Assembly (NCBI GenBank): GCA_033811555.1
Contig: JAPXOG010000002.1
Coordinates: 1 to 42,756, forward strand
DNA: 42,756 nucleotides
DNA from: EsbW-18 sp033811555
Lineage (GTDB): Bacteria; Patescibacteriota; Minisyncoccia; Phycocordibacterales; EsbW-18
Direction of reading: 5' to 3'
Below the pieces are notes generated by a model. That model saw only the letters and a program-made list of their open reading frames with translations. It was not told the DNA's origin and did not search any database. The translations under genes and the position numbers were made by a program. Positions 1 through 8,058 of this stretch are shown in pieces. How positions within the stretch are numbered: position 1 is the stretch's first letter; every line of letters starts with the position of its first letter.

Positions 1-1936
1 CCGGTGGCAAGTCGAGGTTGTGGGTTTGATAGAAGGAGGTGAAGGAGGAGACGGAGGATTCAAGGTCAAGGGTGATGACTTCGGGTTTTGTGGTGCCGTC
101 TTTCTCCGGACGGTGGTATGTGGCGGAAAAACTATCAGCCACCTGTGGCCCGCCCTCAATCCTTCTCTTGTTACGCAGAATGCTTTGAATGAGTCCGTCG
201 CGCTCTCTTTGCTCCTCCAGTTTCCGTTCAGCTTCGGCGCGAAACTTTGATACTTTCGTCCGTGACGAAACTTTCCGTTTTTTGAATGGGTCAAGTTCCG
301 CAAGTTCGGCAAGCGATACATGTGCTTCGCGTCTAGAATCTGCAACAAGAGCTTCAATTTTTTTCTTATCACCACGCAGCTTCTTCGCCGCTTCAAAATC
401 AAAGATATCGGCCGGCAAGCCCAAGTCCTTCGGCGAGAGCATGCGGAGCAACCCCTTTGACGCGAGAATTTTTGCCGCAAGCGCGCGGTCTTCCTGCGAA
501 TACTCTTTAAATGTCAAACCCCGTTTAAGGCGAGAATCTAAGTGTTCTACAAACGACACCTCTTCCCCTCCCATTTCTTTCTGTACACGCCAGTCGGCAA
601 GAATGGCTTCAATAGTACCTTGCGTCATAACAAATTTTTTCAACCCAGGCACCTTCCCTGATGCGCCCAGCATTTGTGTTGCGTCTGCCGTTTCTTTCCG
701 CATAACACCAGCGTATGCTTCTTGAATCTCTGTCATCGCCTCACAGAGTTTGGGAAGAGTTTCGTTGAGATCGTGCCATGAGAGATCAACGGAGCCGTCG
801 GGGTTCATGAGACGTGCGAGTATGATGTCGTACGATTCGTCTTTTGGTTGGTACCCGATTTCAAGATTATTCTGTTCAAATTCACGCGCCACCTCCGGTG
901 GGAGTTCTTGCCGTTCAGGGTTTTTTTCTGATTTGAGGTTTGCGGTGAAAATCATTTGGAACCCCTCAGAAATACGAATTTTTCCGTTTCCAACAACATT
1001 TACTTCATCCCCGGGTTTTGCATTAAAGATGCCTTTGATGAAAACCATTTGCTCCTTAGGAAGCGCTGAAAACTCATCAAAAATAACCACTGTCCCGTCC
1101 CGCATTGCTTTTGCCAACGGACCATAAATATCAACAGTCTCTATCTGACCCTCTTTTGTCGGGCGAATACCCGTTTTCCCCCACACAGAAGATTCTCGTG
1201 TTTGTGGAGAACAATAAACCATTTCTGGACTTTTGCCCGTAAAATGTTTTGCAGCAAGACGCGCAAGTGACGTTTTTCCTGTTCCCGTCGGACCATGCAA
1301 AAACATAGGCTTACCTATGAGCATGTTGCGACCTATAGCTTCAAGCGTTTCTTCCACGCTCTCCGTGTGCGCAATGTGCCCTTCTTCAGAGAGCCCTTCC
1401 TTAAACTTCACCAATTCATGCGCGCGGAATAAAAGTGGCTCTTCAGACGCTTGCTCTTCCAGTTTTTCGCGAAGTGTCCCTTTTTCTGCCCGTATGGTTT
1501 TGAGAAGTCGCTCAAGTCCGTCACGCACATGCGGACTACTGCGTTGCAATTCAAGCATCCGTCGCATTTCAAATTCACGGATGTCGTCATATTTGTCTGA
1601 GAGTTCATCTATTTCCTGATATGCGGGGGCGGCGTCCCCCAAAGACTTCAAAACAGCATCTTCGTTGATGCCGAGATTATTCCGTAGAGCCTCTTCTTCG
1701 GCAATTTTTTGGTCAGAACGGAACCGCTCTTTTGCCTTTGAGAGCCCGCCTGAGCGCCCTATAAATCCTTTGGTTTCATGTGCAATACGTTCAACCTCTC
1801 GCTTTGCAATGTCTGCGCCAAATGTTCCAGTTTCTGCGCGCCCAATACGGCGGAGTGCTTTTTTTTCTTCTTGCAGGCGAAAAACATTTTCTTCTTCACC
1901 GCTTGGACCAACATTAATCTCTGGGGACTGTTTCAT
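1..1936 (-). CDS. MoxR/midasin-type AAA+ ATPase (AAA_5 family), 3' end outside window
   Basis: An open frame runs from ATG at 1936 to the left edge (645 codons) with no stop, so the protein is C-terminally truncated by the window. Residues 1-200 are charged and helical, probably coiled coil. A Walker A motif GPTGTGKTS lies near residue 215 and a Walker B VVIFDEF near 285, followed by a sensor-1-like 'FTANLKS' stretch. This is the layout of AAA_5 (dynein/midasin/MoxR-related) ATPases, which remodel protein complexes and often work with a VWA-domain partner; no partner is visible here. The C-terminal half is again charged and of unknown role. The several open frames on the plus strand across this interval are shadows. 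The 5' region lacks an SD; a TATTAT -10-like box lies 11 bases upstream of the ATG. The specific function is unknown. Confidence 0.82.
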   Translation of the reverse strand, partial: MKQSPEINVGPSGEEENVFRLQEEKKALRRIGRAETGTFGADIAKREVERIAHETKGFIGRSGGLSKAKERFRSDQKIAEEEALRNNLGINEDAVLKSLGDAAPAYQEIDELSDKYDDIREFEMRRMLELQRSSPHVRDGLERLLKTIRAEKGTLREKLEEQASEEPLLFRAHELVKFKEGLSEEGHIAHTESVEETLEAIGRNMLIGKPMFLHGPTGTGKTSLARLAAKHFTGKSPEMVYCSPQTRESSVWGKTGIRPTKEGQIETVDIYGPLAKAMRDGTVVIFDEFSALPKEQMVFIKGIFNAKPGDEVNVVGNGKIRISEGFQMIFTANLKSEKNPERQELPPEVAREFEQNNLEIGYQPKDESYDIILARLMNPDGSVDLSWHDLNETLPKLCEAMTEIQEAYAGVMRKETADATQMLGASGKVPGLKKFVMTQGTIEAILADWRVQKEMGGEEVSFVEHLDSRLKRGLTFKEYSQEDRALAAKILASKGLLRMLSPKDLGLPADIFDFEAAKKLRGDKKKIEALVADSRREAHVSLAELAELDPFKKRKVSSRTKVSKFRAEAERKLEEQRERDGLIQSILRNKRRIEGGPQVADSFSATYHRPEKDGTTKPEVITLDLESSVSSFTSFYQTHNLDLPP

Positions 1937-2007
1937 ATACAAAACATAATACCACAAACGTAGGAGTAAAAGTGGTCACGCAAAAAATTTCCTACTTCAT
2001 AAGGAAA

Positions 2008-2032
2008 AACCGGCGACAAAACGCCGCCGGTT
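2008..2032 (-). terminator. Rho-independent terminator after obg
   Basis: An 8-bp perfect stem (AACCGGCG at 2008-2015 with CGCCGGTT at 2025-2032, 9-base loop) is followed on the minus strand by TTTTTCC. It lies about 155 bases beyond the obg stop codon and closes the secA-dedA-myg1-obg block. Confidence 0.75.
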
Positions 2033-2039
2033 GAAATGG

Positions 2040-2200
2040 CGCCCCTTCCAGGGCTTTTTGGTACCTACTAAACAAGGAAGGGTCAGACACCTACGCGGTG
2101 TCCGTACCCTCGCTCATTCGTGGGCATGGCTCCGCGCGCGCTACCGCGAAACCCTGGAAGGGACATTCTGGAGAAAACGCACCCGATTACTGACCCTTCG
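2040..2200. repeat. GC-rich REP-like element with nested inverted repeats, abutting the obg stop codon
   Basis: Seen directly: an 11-bp inverted repeat, CCCTTCCAGGG (2043-2053) with CCCTGGAAGGG (2152-2162); a second, GAAGGGTCAG (2077-2086) with CTGACCCTTC (2190-2199); and a small hairpin GACACC-TACGC-GGTGTC (2086-2102). The segment is clearly more GC-rich than its flanks and has no credible gene. Its right arm overlaps the last codons of obg (Lys-Gly-Gln-stop). Arms of the GGGTCAGAC type resemble REP sequences linked to RAYT (Y1) transposases in many bacteria; that family assignment is inference and no transposase is present here. Confidence 0.5.
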
Positions 2201-3173
2201 TCAAGAGTTTTGACAAACCATCAGAAAACGCCTTAAGAGAAGCATCATCGTACACGGAAACAGTGAAAATGTTCCCTGACGAAACAGTCGTGTGCTGTAA
2301 AAATTCTTGTGTCTTTTTCTCAACCTCTTTTTCTTCCATAAGGTCCGCTTTAGTCAGCAAAACAATTTCCGGTTTTTCCGCAAGTTCTTGTGAATACTTT
2401 GAAAGTTCACTACGGATAGTTGCGTAGGCGCTACCCAAGTCATCGTGCTCAAGCGAAACGCAGTGTATCAGCATTTTGGTACGTTTGATGTGACGCAGGA
2501 ATGTGTGACCAAGCCCCCTACCTTCCGCTGCTCCGGAAATCAAACCCGGAATGTCAGCAAGCACATATCCGTACAACACGCCTAGCGACGGATTGAGTGT
2601 CGTAAACGCATAAGCTCCGACTTTTGCTCGCGCACCAGTAAGTTCGTTAAGCAGACTACTCTTCCCCGCATTAGGCAATCCTATAAGCCCAGCATCAACA
2701 ACCAGCCGCAACTCTAAGTCAATATTTGATTCTTCTCCTGGTTTACCTGGCGTCGATTGCTTAGGGGTAACGTTGCGAGAACCTTTAAAGTGCTCATTTC
2801 CATATCCTCCGTTTCCACCGATTAATATAATTTCACGCTGACCTTCATGTATAAAATCCCATGTCTGTCCCGTATCTCGTCGTGTAACAAAAGTTCCTAC
2901 AGGAACTTGCATAACAAAATCTTCTCCGTTGCGACCTTCGCGACTTCTGCTTCCACCCGGGGATCCATCTTCGGCTATATACATTTTTTGATCTGTATAT
3001 CGTTCAAGAACCGAAATATCACGTACAGCTTCAAATACAACATTTCCACCACGACCTCCGTTACCCCCTGCAGGACCCGAGAACTCCTTTCCTTTAAGAT
3101 GCAACCACCGGACAACACCGTCTCCACCTCGCCCCGCTTTCATATATAGATGTAATTCATCGATGAAAGCCAT
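2187..3173 (-). CDS. obg: Obg GTPase (ribosome-associated, 50S assembly / stress)
   Basis: The 328-residue protein has the glycine-rich Obg fold at residues 1-155 (repeated GGxGG segments such as GPAGGNGGRGG), then a G domain: G1 GLPNAGKS at 165-172, G3 DIPG near 210, G4 LTKAD near 275. Obg proteins bind the large ribosomal subunit and couple GTP state to assembly and stress responses. It lacks the C-terminal extension (OCT domain) of longer homologues. The ATG at 3173 is 12 bases after the stop of the MYG1-family gene, which suggests an operon; no SD is present. The last codons coincide with one arm of the REP-like repeat. The identification is secure. Confidence 0.96.
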   Translation of the reverse strand: MAFIDELHLYMKAGRGGDGVVRWLHLKGKEFSGPAGGNGGRGGNVVFEAVRDISVLERYTDQKMYIAEDGSPGGSRSREGRNGEDFVMQVPVGTFVTRRDTGQTWDFIHEGQREIILIGGNGGYGNEHFKGSRNVTPKQSTPGKPGEESNIDLELRLVVDAGLIGLPNAGKSSLLNELTGARAKVGAYAFTTLNPSLGVLYGYVLADIPGLISGAAEGRGLGHTFLRHIKRTKMLIHCVSLEHDDLGSAYATIRSELSKYSQELAEKPEIVLLTKADLMEEKEVEKKTQEFLQHTTVSSGNIFTVSVYDDASLKAFSDGLSKLLTKGQ

Positions 3174-3185
3174 AGAAACAATAAT

Positions 3186-4091
3186 TTATCTATCCAAGAC
3201 TTGCTTGGCAAGAGAAAGGGCGCTTTCTTTAGTGTTTGTAACGATCATAAAACGTGCGCTATGGCAAAACACAGAGTCAGATACGCCCGTTATACGAGCA
3301 AGTTCTTCTCCTCTTTTTCCTCCCCACTCGATAGGTAGCAGTTTTCTATTGTCATAAAACAAAGGCGGATTAATAACACAAGATAATTGCCAAAAATTAT
3401 CTTCGTGTTTTCGTACAAAATAAAGAGTGTCAGGGTACTCTCCTAGCAAGCTGGCTACCGTAGTCCTGTCTGCTGGAATATCATCGTCAAACACAATAAC
3501 GCGTTTATCCTCTGCTTGCTCATACAATTCTTTGATTTTTTTTCTGACCTCTAATTGCTGACGTGCGTGCATAATAACTCGCTCAAGAACTACACGAGCA
3601 TATGAAACAGCTTTTAAAAACTGATCATCAAGAGTTATATCTTCTCCGTCTACTGGCTCAAATACACTTAAGGCATCTTGAATCAAAAACGGCTTATCAG
3701 GCGACTGCTTCAAATCATAGAGTGGATACCCATTGTCGTAGGCATCAATTGCTTGGACTAATGACCGCTCCACAATATCAGCTACTTCATCCGAACCACA
3801 TAATTGTACTCCTAAATACTTCCAAATTAATCCAAAAGAAGCATAAGGAATACCATTTTCACGCTTCCCTCCTCCTTCTTTTTGGTGATGATCAAACCGT
3901 TTTAAGGAAGCGTCATATACAAAACCTACATCCAATACATAATCAGCAGAATCAATAACTGATTGTTCACGTGATCGAATAATCTCAACGTTTTTATCGC
4001 CAAGCAATAATAATAGTGCGGAAACTCCAAAAACATCATCGGCATGAAACCCACCGTTATGTGTAACAATCCGAATTTTTTTGTCTACCAT
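3186..4091 (-). CDS. MYG1 / UPF0160 family metal-dependent hydrolase
   Basis: This 301-residue protein has the MYG1 family pattern: an N-terminal THNGGFHADDVF metal-binding stretch (His and Asp-Asp) near residues 8-19, then 'VLDVG' and 'FDHHQ' motifs reminiscent of DHH phosphoesterases. The eukaryotic member MYG1 is a 3'-5' RNA exonuclease; the role of bacterial members is not settled. The frame is open further upstream, but the ATG at 4091 is preferred: it lies one base after the stop of the preceding gene and places the family's conserved N-terminus directly after the start. No SD is visible; translational coupling to the upstream gene is likely. It sits between a membrane protein gene and obg. 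Confidence 0.88.
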   Translation of the reverse strand: MVDKKIRIVTHNGGFHADDVFGVSALLLLLGDKNVEIIRSREQSVIDSADYVLDVGFVYDASLKRFDHHQKEGGGKRENGIPYASFGLIWKYLGVQLCGSDEVADIVERSLVQAIDAYDNGYPLYDLKQSPDKPFLIQDALSVFEPVDGEDITLDDQFLKAVSYARVVLERVIMHARQQLEVRKKIKELYEQAEDKRVIVFDDDIPADRTTVASLLGEYPDTLYFVRKHEDNFWQLSCVINPPLFYDNRKLLPIEWGGKRGEELARITGVSDSVFCHSARFMIVTNTKESALSLAKQVLDR

Positions 4092-4092
4092 G

Positions 4093-4440
4093 CTAGTCGT
4101 TGTCTGGGAGCATCTTATGACCAATCCACACAACCACGGAAATGAGAAGTGCCCCAATAAACGCTCCAGTAAACCCTACAACATCAAAACCGTTAACAAA
4201 ATATGCCGCGAGCCACAAAAGACCCGCATTTATAACGAGTGTAAAGAGACCCAGAGTCACAAGATTAATCGGCAATGTCAGCAAAACTATGATCGGCTTA
4301 ACGGTTAAATTAAGTACCGCAAGCACTACCGCTACGATAAGCGCAACATAAAACCCATCTACAAGAATAAACTGAGGAAGTAGATATGCCGAACCTAGCA
4401 CGGCCAATGCAGTAAGTACAATTTTAAAAAGAATTCGCAT
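4093..4440 (-). CDS. Small integral membrane protein, phage-holin-4 / YvlD-like
   Basis: The 115-residue, very hydrophobic protein has four predicted membrane helices (about residues 5-25, 30-50, 55-78 and 86-110) and a central 'NLTVKPIIVLLTLPINLVTLG' type stretch typical of the phage-holin superfamily IV / YvlD family. These are widespread chromosomal membrane proteins of unknown function, and the holin name does not imply lysis. It is the first of the myg1-obg set; the start lies 44 bases after the dedA stop. No SD is visible. Confidence 0.82.
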   Translation of the reverse strand: MRILFKIVLTALAVLGSAYLLPQFILVDGFYVALIVAVVLAVLNLTVKPIIVLLTLPINLVTLGLFTLVINAGLLWLAAYFVNGFDVVGFTGAFIGALLISVVVWIGHKMLPDND

Positions 4441-4484
4441 ATGAGTAATATTATTCTAACAATACATTAGTATAACATCTTCAT

Positions 4485-5153
4485 TTATGTAACTCTTTCT
4501 TTTTTTCGGTAGTACAAATAAAGTCCAACGGCTACAACTACTAAAAGAAAAATGGTGTTTTGCATTGTATCAAGATAAACTGCGTATCGATTGTATACCT
4601 GAGCAAACTCCCACCCAAGAAATCCCATCAGCATAGAGCGAATAATAGTTCCTAAAAAGGTGTACACCGCAAATCTAATAGCTGACCATCGCACAAGCCC
4701 TGCAAAAATATTGAGCGCAATGGATGGTATTAAAGGAAACACGCGGGCAAAAAAGAACAAAACGTCATCCCATACATGACCTCGTAAATAGGTACGCACT
4801 TTTTCAATTTCTTCCCACGAAACACCCGTATATCGTCCATATCGATCCACTAGAGGTTTACCTCCCCAATAAACTAATCCGTATATAATCATCGCACCAA
4901 TTGTAAGCCCAAGTGAAATAGGCAACCCTATATACAAAAATAATTTCCACACTGTACTTAAACCAAGAGCATCATTTTCTAAAAACACAAAACCCGCAGA
5001 AGCCATCACTAACGTTGAAGGTATAGGTGGTATTATTTCCTGTATAAATGAGAGTAGTAAAACACCCCATGGTCCCATCATGGTGAATGTCGCCTGCATA
5101 TAAGAAACCAGCCAAGTAATCATGAAAATGTTATTTAACGATAGACCATTCAC
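4485..5153 (-). CDS. DedA family (VTT domain) membrane protein
   Basis: A 222-residue multi-helix membrane protein. The central and C-terminal part shows the DedA/VTT layout: re-entrant 'QEIIPPIPSTLVMASAGF' near the N-terminus and the signature region 'FFARVFPLIPSIALNIFAGL' near residue 135. Family members are implicated in lipid translocation and membrane homeostasis. The start at 5153 overlaps the end of secA by 23 bases and has GGAGGTGA just before it, but this sequence also encodes secA's final Gly-Gly-Glu, so the match may be accidental. An alternative ATG at 5123, seven bases past the secA stop, gives a protein 10 residues shorter. Confidence 0.88.
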   Translation of the reverse strand: MNGLSLNNIFMITWLVSYMQATFTMMGPWGVLLLSFIQEIIPPIPSTLVMASAGFVFLENDALGLSTVWKLFLYIGLPISLGLTIGAMIIYGLVYWGGKPLVDRYGRYTGVSWEEIEKVRTYLRGHVWDDVLFFFARVFPLIPSIALNIFAGLVRWSAIRFAVYTFLGTIIRSMLMGFLGWEFAQVYNRYAVYLDTMQNTIFLLVVVAVGLYLYYRKKERVT

Positions 5154-7668
5154 CTCCCTCGATTAAAGGTTCTGCTTTTTTATACTTCATCTGTTTTGTC
5201 TCTATGCCGTTTGTTATTGTAACAATGTCGTTCCTACCTATTTTTGAAGTCAAGCGTACAGTAGGAGTAGCAGAAGATTCTGAAGAGGTATCTCCACCAA
5301 TCATTTGTAATCGTTCGCGCTCACGACGAAGTTTTTCTTCCTCTTTTGCAAACGCCCCCGCTCCTATCTGTGGCAACATTTGTAAAACTGTCGCACGAAT
5401 CGCCCCTTCCATTGCTCGAAATGCACGCATACCTTCTTTTTGATACTCAACTAATGGATCGCGCTGACCATAAGCTCGAAGATTTACACTATTTCTCGCA
5501 TATTCCATAACTTCCAAATGATCTATCCAAAGCATATCCATCGTCTGCAAAATAAGCCGACGCACCGCCTCAAAGAACGCCTCTGAACCAAGCGTTGTTT
5601 CTTTTTCCGCGACCAAAGCTCTAGTTTCATCATTCTCACCTATGATTTCAAAAAGCTTACTACGAACATCTTCAAATGTGCCAAGAACAAGCGCACGACG
5701 ATTCCCGTATACAGATACGCGCTGAGTATTCATCACATCGTCAAACTCAAGCACATGTTTGCGTACATCAAAGTTGAGTCCCTCTATTTTTTTCTGTGCA
5801 CTTTCCAACGAACGATTTATAAGTGAGTTTTCAATCGGTACGTCTTCAGGAATGCCGAATCTCCCCATCATACGTTTCACTGTATCTGAAGCAAACACGC
5901 GCATAAGTGAGTCCTCCAACGATACGAAAAATTGTGTCTCTCCTGGATCACCTTGTCGACCAGACCTTCCACGAAGCTGATCGTCAATACGCCGTGCTTC
6001 ATGCCGTTCTGTTCCAAGAACAAACAGCCCACCAAGTTTTTTTACCTCCTCATATTCTTCTTGAGTTGCCTGCGCACCACCGAGCTTAATATCAACTCCA
6101 CGTCCTGCCATGTTTGTTGCTACAGTTACTGCTCCTTTTTTACCCGCCTGAGCAATAACCTCTCCTTCTTGCTCATGCATCTTTGCGTTAAGTACCGTAT
6201 GAGGAATTCCTTCGCGAGTAAGATGCATGGACAACAACTCGTTTTTTTCAACGGATACCGTTCCGATAAGAACAGGTTGTCCTTGATCATGTGCTTCTCT
6301 GACTCTCTTCGCAATTGCCTCAAACTTCCCTTTCTCTGTTTGATAGATAAGATCGTTACGATCTATTCTGGCCGATGGTCGATGGGTTGGAATAGGTATG
6401 ACTTCAAGCCCATATACTTTGTAAAACTCTTCAGAACTTGTAAGTGCAGTACCTGTCATTCCAGACAATCTTCCGTACATGCGGAAAAAGTTTTGGTATG
6501 TAATTGATGCAAGCGTTCTTGATTCTTCCTGAATACGTACCCCCTCTTTTGCCTCAATCGCCTGGTGTAGACCTTCCGACCAACGACGTCCCGGTTGCAT
6601 TCGTCCTGTAAACTCATCAACTATAACCACCTCATTATCACGCACAATATATTCTTTATCCCTGTGATACAGAGCTTTTGCGCGTACTGCAGTTTCAAGA
6701 TGATGTACATACTTTATCCCTGCATCAGTATAAATATTTTCAACACCAAGCATTTTTTGAGCTTTTTCAATACCAGAATCTGTAAGCAAAACCGCATGTT
6801 TTTTCTCATCAACTTCGTAATCTTCTATTTCTTGAAGCCTCCCAGCAATTTGAGCAAAGGTTTCGTATAATTTCTCTCCCTCTCGAGTTGCAATTGAAAT
6901 GATAAGCGGTGTCCTCGCTTCATCTATTAAAACAGAGTCGATTTCGTCAACAATTGCAAAGTGGTGCCCTCCACGTTCTGGTTCTCTCTGGGAAAGATCT
7001 TCCTTTCTATACACAGTATTATCTCGTAAATAATCAAAACCAAATTCACTGTTTGTCCCGTATGTGATATCCGCTCCATACGCCTCTTTTTTTGTACAGG
7101 GACGGAGAAATTCATACACAACTTTAAACGATCCTACTTGGTCACGCATCGCATCTGATTCAATTTGAGTAGGATCATACAAATACGATTGTTGCTGACT
7201 ATTCACAACACCAACAGACAACCCCAAGAAAGCATACACCTGTCCCATCCATACCGCGTCACGTCGAGCAAGGTAATCGTTCACAGTCACAATGTGCACT
7301 CCTTTTCCTTCAAGAGCATTCAAATATGCTGCAAGTGTTGCTACGAGTGTTTTTCCTTCACCAGTACGCATTTCAGCAATCGCACCTTGATGAAGAATCA
7401 TTCCTCCGATAAGTTGTACGTCATAATGACGCTGGTTCAATGTGCGTTTCGCCGCTTCCCGCACACAAGCAAAAGCTTCAGGAAGAAGTTGATCCAAAGT
7501 TTCTCCTTTTGCTATACGATCTTTAAACTCATCTGTTTTTCCACGAATAGCTTCGTCAGAAAGAGCCTCAATTTCAGCTTCAAGCGCGTTTATTGCTTCA
7601 ACATTAGGCTGAAGACGTGAAAGCGTCCGAGTTACTTCATCCCCAAAAAATCTCTTTAAAAAATCCAT
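5131..7668 (-). CDS. secA: SecA, preprotein translocase motor ATPase
   Basis: The 845-residue protein begins MDFLKRFFGDEVTRTL, the usual SecA N-terminus. DEAD motor motifs are intact: GEGKT (Walker A) near residue 105, VDEIDSVLIDEARTP, MTGTA, VTVATNMAGRGVDIKLGG and GRSGRQGDPG. SecA drives secreted proteins through SecYEG. The C-terminus lacks the zinc-binding Cys motif found in many homologues. The frame is open upstream to 7947, but that extension is a 31-codon histone-like gene and a terminator read in another frame; the start at 7668 is supported by homology. A TACAAT -10-like box ends 22 bases upstream. No SD is present. dedA overlaps its 3' end. Confidence 0.98.
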   Translation of the reverse strand: MDFLKRFFGDEVTRTLSRLQPNVEAINALEAEIEALSDEAIRGKTDEFKDRIAKGETLDQLLPEAFACVREAAKRTLNQRHYDVQLIGGMILHQGAIAEMRTGEGKTLVATLAAYLNALEGKGVHIVTVNDYLARRDAVWMGQVYAFLGLSVGVVNSQQQSYLYDPTQIESDAMRDQVGSFKVVYEFLRPCTKKEAYGADITYGTNSEFGFDYLRDNTVYRKEDLSQREPERGGHHFAIVDEIDSVLIDEARTPLIISIATREGEKLYETFAQIAGRLQEIEDYEVDEKKHAVLLTDSGIEKAQKMLGVENIYTDAGIKYVHHLETAVRAKALYHRDKEYIVRDNEVVIVDEFTGRMQPGRRWSEGLHQAIEAKEGVRIQEESRTLASITYQNFFRMYGRLSGMTGTALTSSEEFYKVYGLEVIPIPTHRPSARIDRNDLIYQTEKGKFEAIAKRVREAHDQGQPVLIGTVSVEKNELLSMHLTREGIPHTVLNAKMHEQEGEVIAQAGKKGAVTVATNMAGRGVDIKLGGAQATQEEYEEVKKLGGLFVLGTERHEARRIDDQLRGRSGRQGDPGETQFFVSLEDSLMRVFASDTVKRMMGRFGIPEDVPIENSLINRSLESAQKKIEGLNFDVRKHVLEFDDVMNTQRVSVYGNRRALVLGTFEDVRSKLFEIIGENDETRALVAEKETTLGSEAFFEAVRRLILQTMDMLWIDHLEVMEYARNSVNLRAYGQRDPLVEYQKEGMRAFRAMEGAIRATVLQMLPQIGAGAFAKEEEKLRRERERLQMIGGDTSSESSATPTVRLTSKIGRNDIVTITNGIETKQMKYKKAEPLIEGGEWSIVK

Positions 7669-7747
7669 AATTTTGTTGACACGGAAGCAATTGTAACACA
7701 CCGTAAAATGATTGGACACAATACTAAAAGAATAAATCACTATAAAT

Positions 7748-7774
7748 GAAAAATCCCGCAAAGCGGGATTTTTC
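7748..7774. terminator. Bidirectional hairpin terminator between the histone-like gene and secA
   Basis: A 12-bp perfect stem, GAAAAATCCCGC at 7748-7759 with GCGGGATTTTTC at 7763-7774, with a three-base AAA loop and T-runs on both strands. It lies 22 bases after the stop of the histone-like gene and upstream of the secA start. Confidence 0.85.
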
Positions 7775-7796
7775 ACATGTGGGACAAAGCGATCAC

Positions 7797-7892
7797 TTAT
7801 GCTCGGCGACGCTTTGCCGTCTTCTTTGCAACTTTCTTCTTTGCAACTTTCTTCTTTGCAACTTTCTTCTTTGCAACTTTTTTCTTTGCCAT
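7797..7892 (-). CDS. 31-residue histone-H1-like Lys/Ala-rich DNA-binding peptide
   Basis: An ATG at 7892 opens a 31-codon frame built from four tandem copies of a 15-base unit coding Val-Ala-Lys-Lys-Lys, ending Thr-Ala-Lys-Arg-Arg-Arg-Ala-stop. Roughly half the residues are Lys or Arg and there are no acidic residues. This resembles the C-terminal tails of bacterial histone-H1-like proteins (AlgP, HctB), here with no other domain. It has its own promoter (7978-8006) and terminator (7748-7774), so it is probably expressed alone, with a likely role in binding nucleic acid. No SD is present. The perfect 15-base repeats make the gene prone to length change by slippage. It lies inside the artificial N-terminal extension of secA and is easily missed. 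Confidence 0.75.
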   Translation of the reverse strand: MAKKKVAKKKVAKKKVAKKKVAKKTAKRRRA

Positions 7893-7898
7893 ATGTTT

Positions 7899-7914
7899 GT
7901 CGTGGTACCACGAC
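7899..7914. promoter_or_regulatory. 16-bp perfect palindrome in the 5' leader of the histone-like gene
   Basis: GTCGTGGTACCACGAC is its own reverse complement and ends 7 bases before the ATG of the histone-like gene, about 60 bases past the predicted transcription start. It could be an operator for a dimeric regulator or a leader hairpin that hides the start region. No bound protein can be named. Confidence 0.45.
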
Positions 7915-7977
7915 TAAGTAGTTTTTAAAATCGACCAACACGATCACACAAATGTATGTGTGTATGTTCTACTTAAA

Positions 7978-8006
7978 ATTATCGTGCATAAGTGAATACA
8001 ATACAA
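7978..8006 (-). promoter_or_regulatory. Promoter of the histone-like gene
   Basis: On the minus strand, TTGTAT (8001-8006), a 17-base spacer and GATAAT (7978-7983) form a good sigma70-like promoter pointing at the histone-like gene, giving a leader of about 80 bases. Confidence 0.6.
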
Positions 8007-8058
8007 TGCATTTTCTATAAAAGTGTGGATAACATTTTTCAACTTACAAAAATATTTT

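Noticed and set aside
20..1949. Several open frames on the plus strand
   Set aside because: They are shadows of the AAA+ ATPase on the minus strand, which carries intact Walker motifs.
7669..7947. N-terminal extension of SecA with KEESC repeats
   Set aside because: This is the histone-like gene and its terminator read in another frame; SecA proper begins MDFLKRFF at 7668.
8024..8032. Perfect DnaA box TTATCCACA on the minus strand
   Set aside because: A single box without a cluster, DUE or dnaA/dnaN neighbours does not support an origin; it may be chance.
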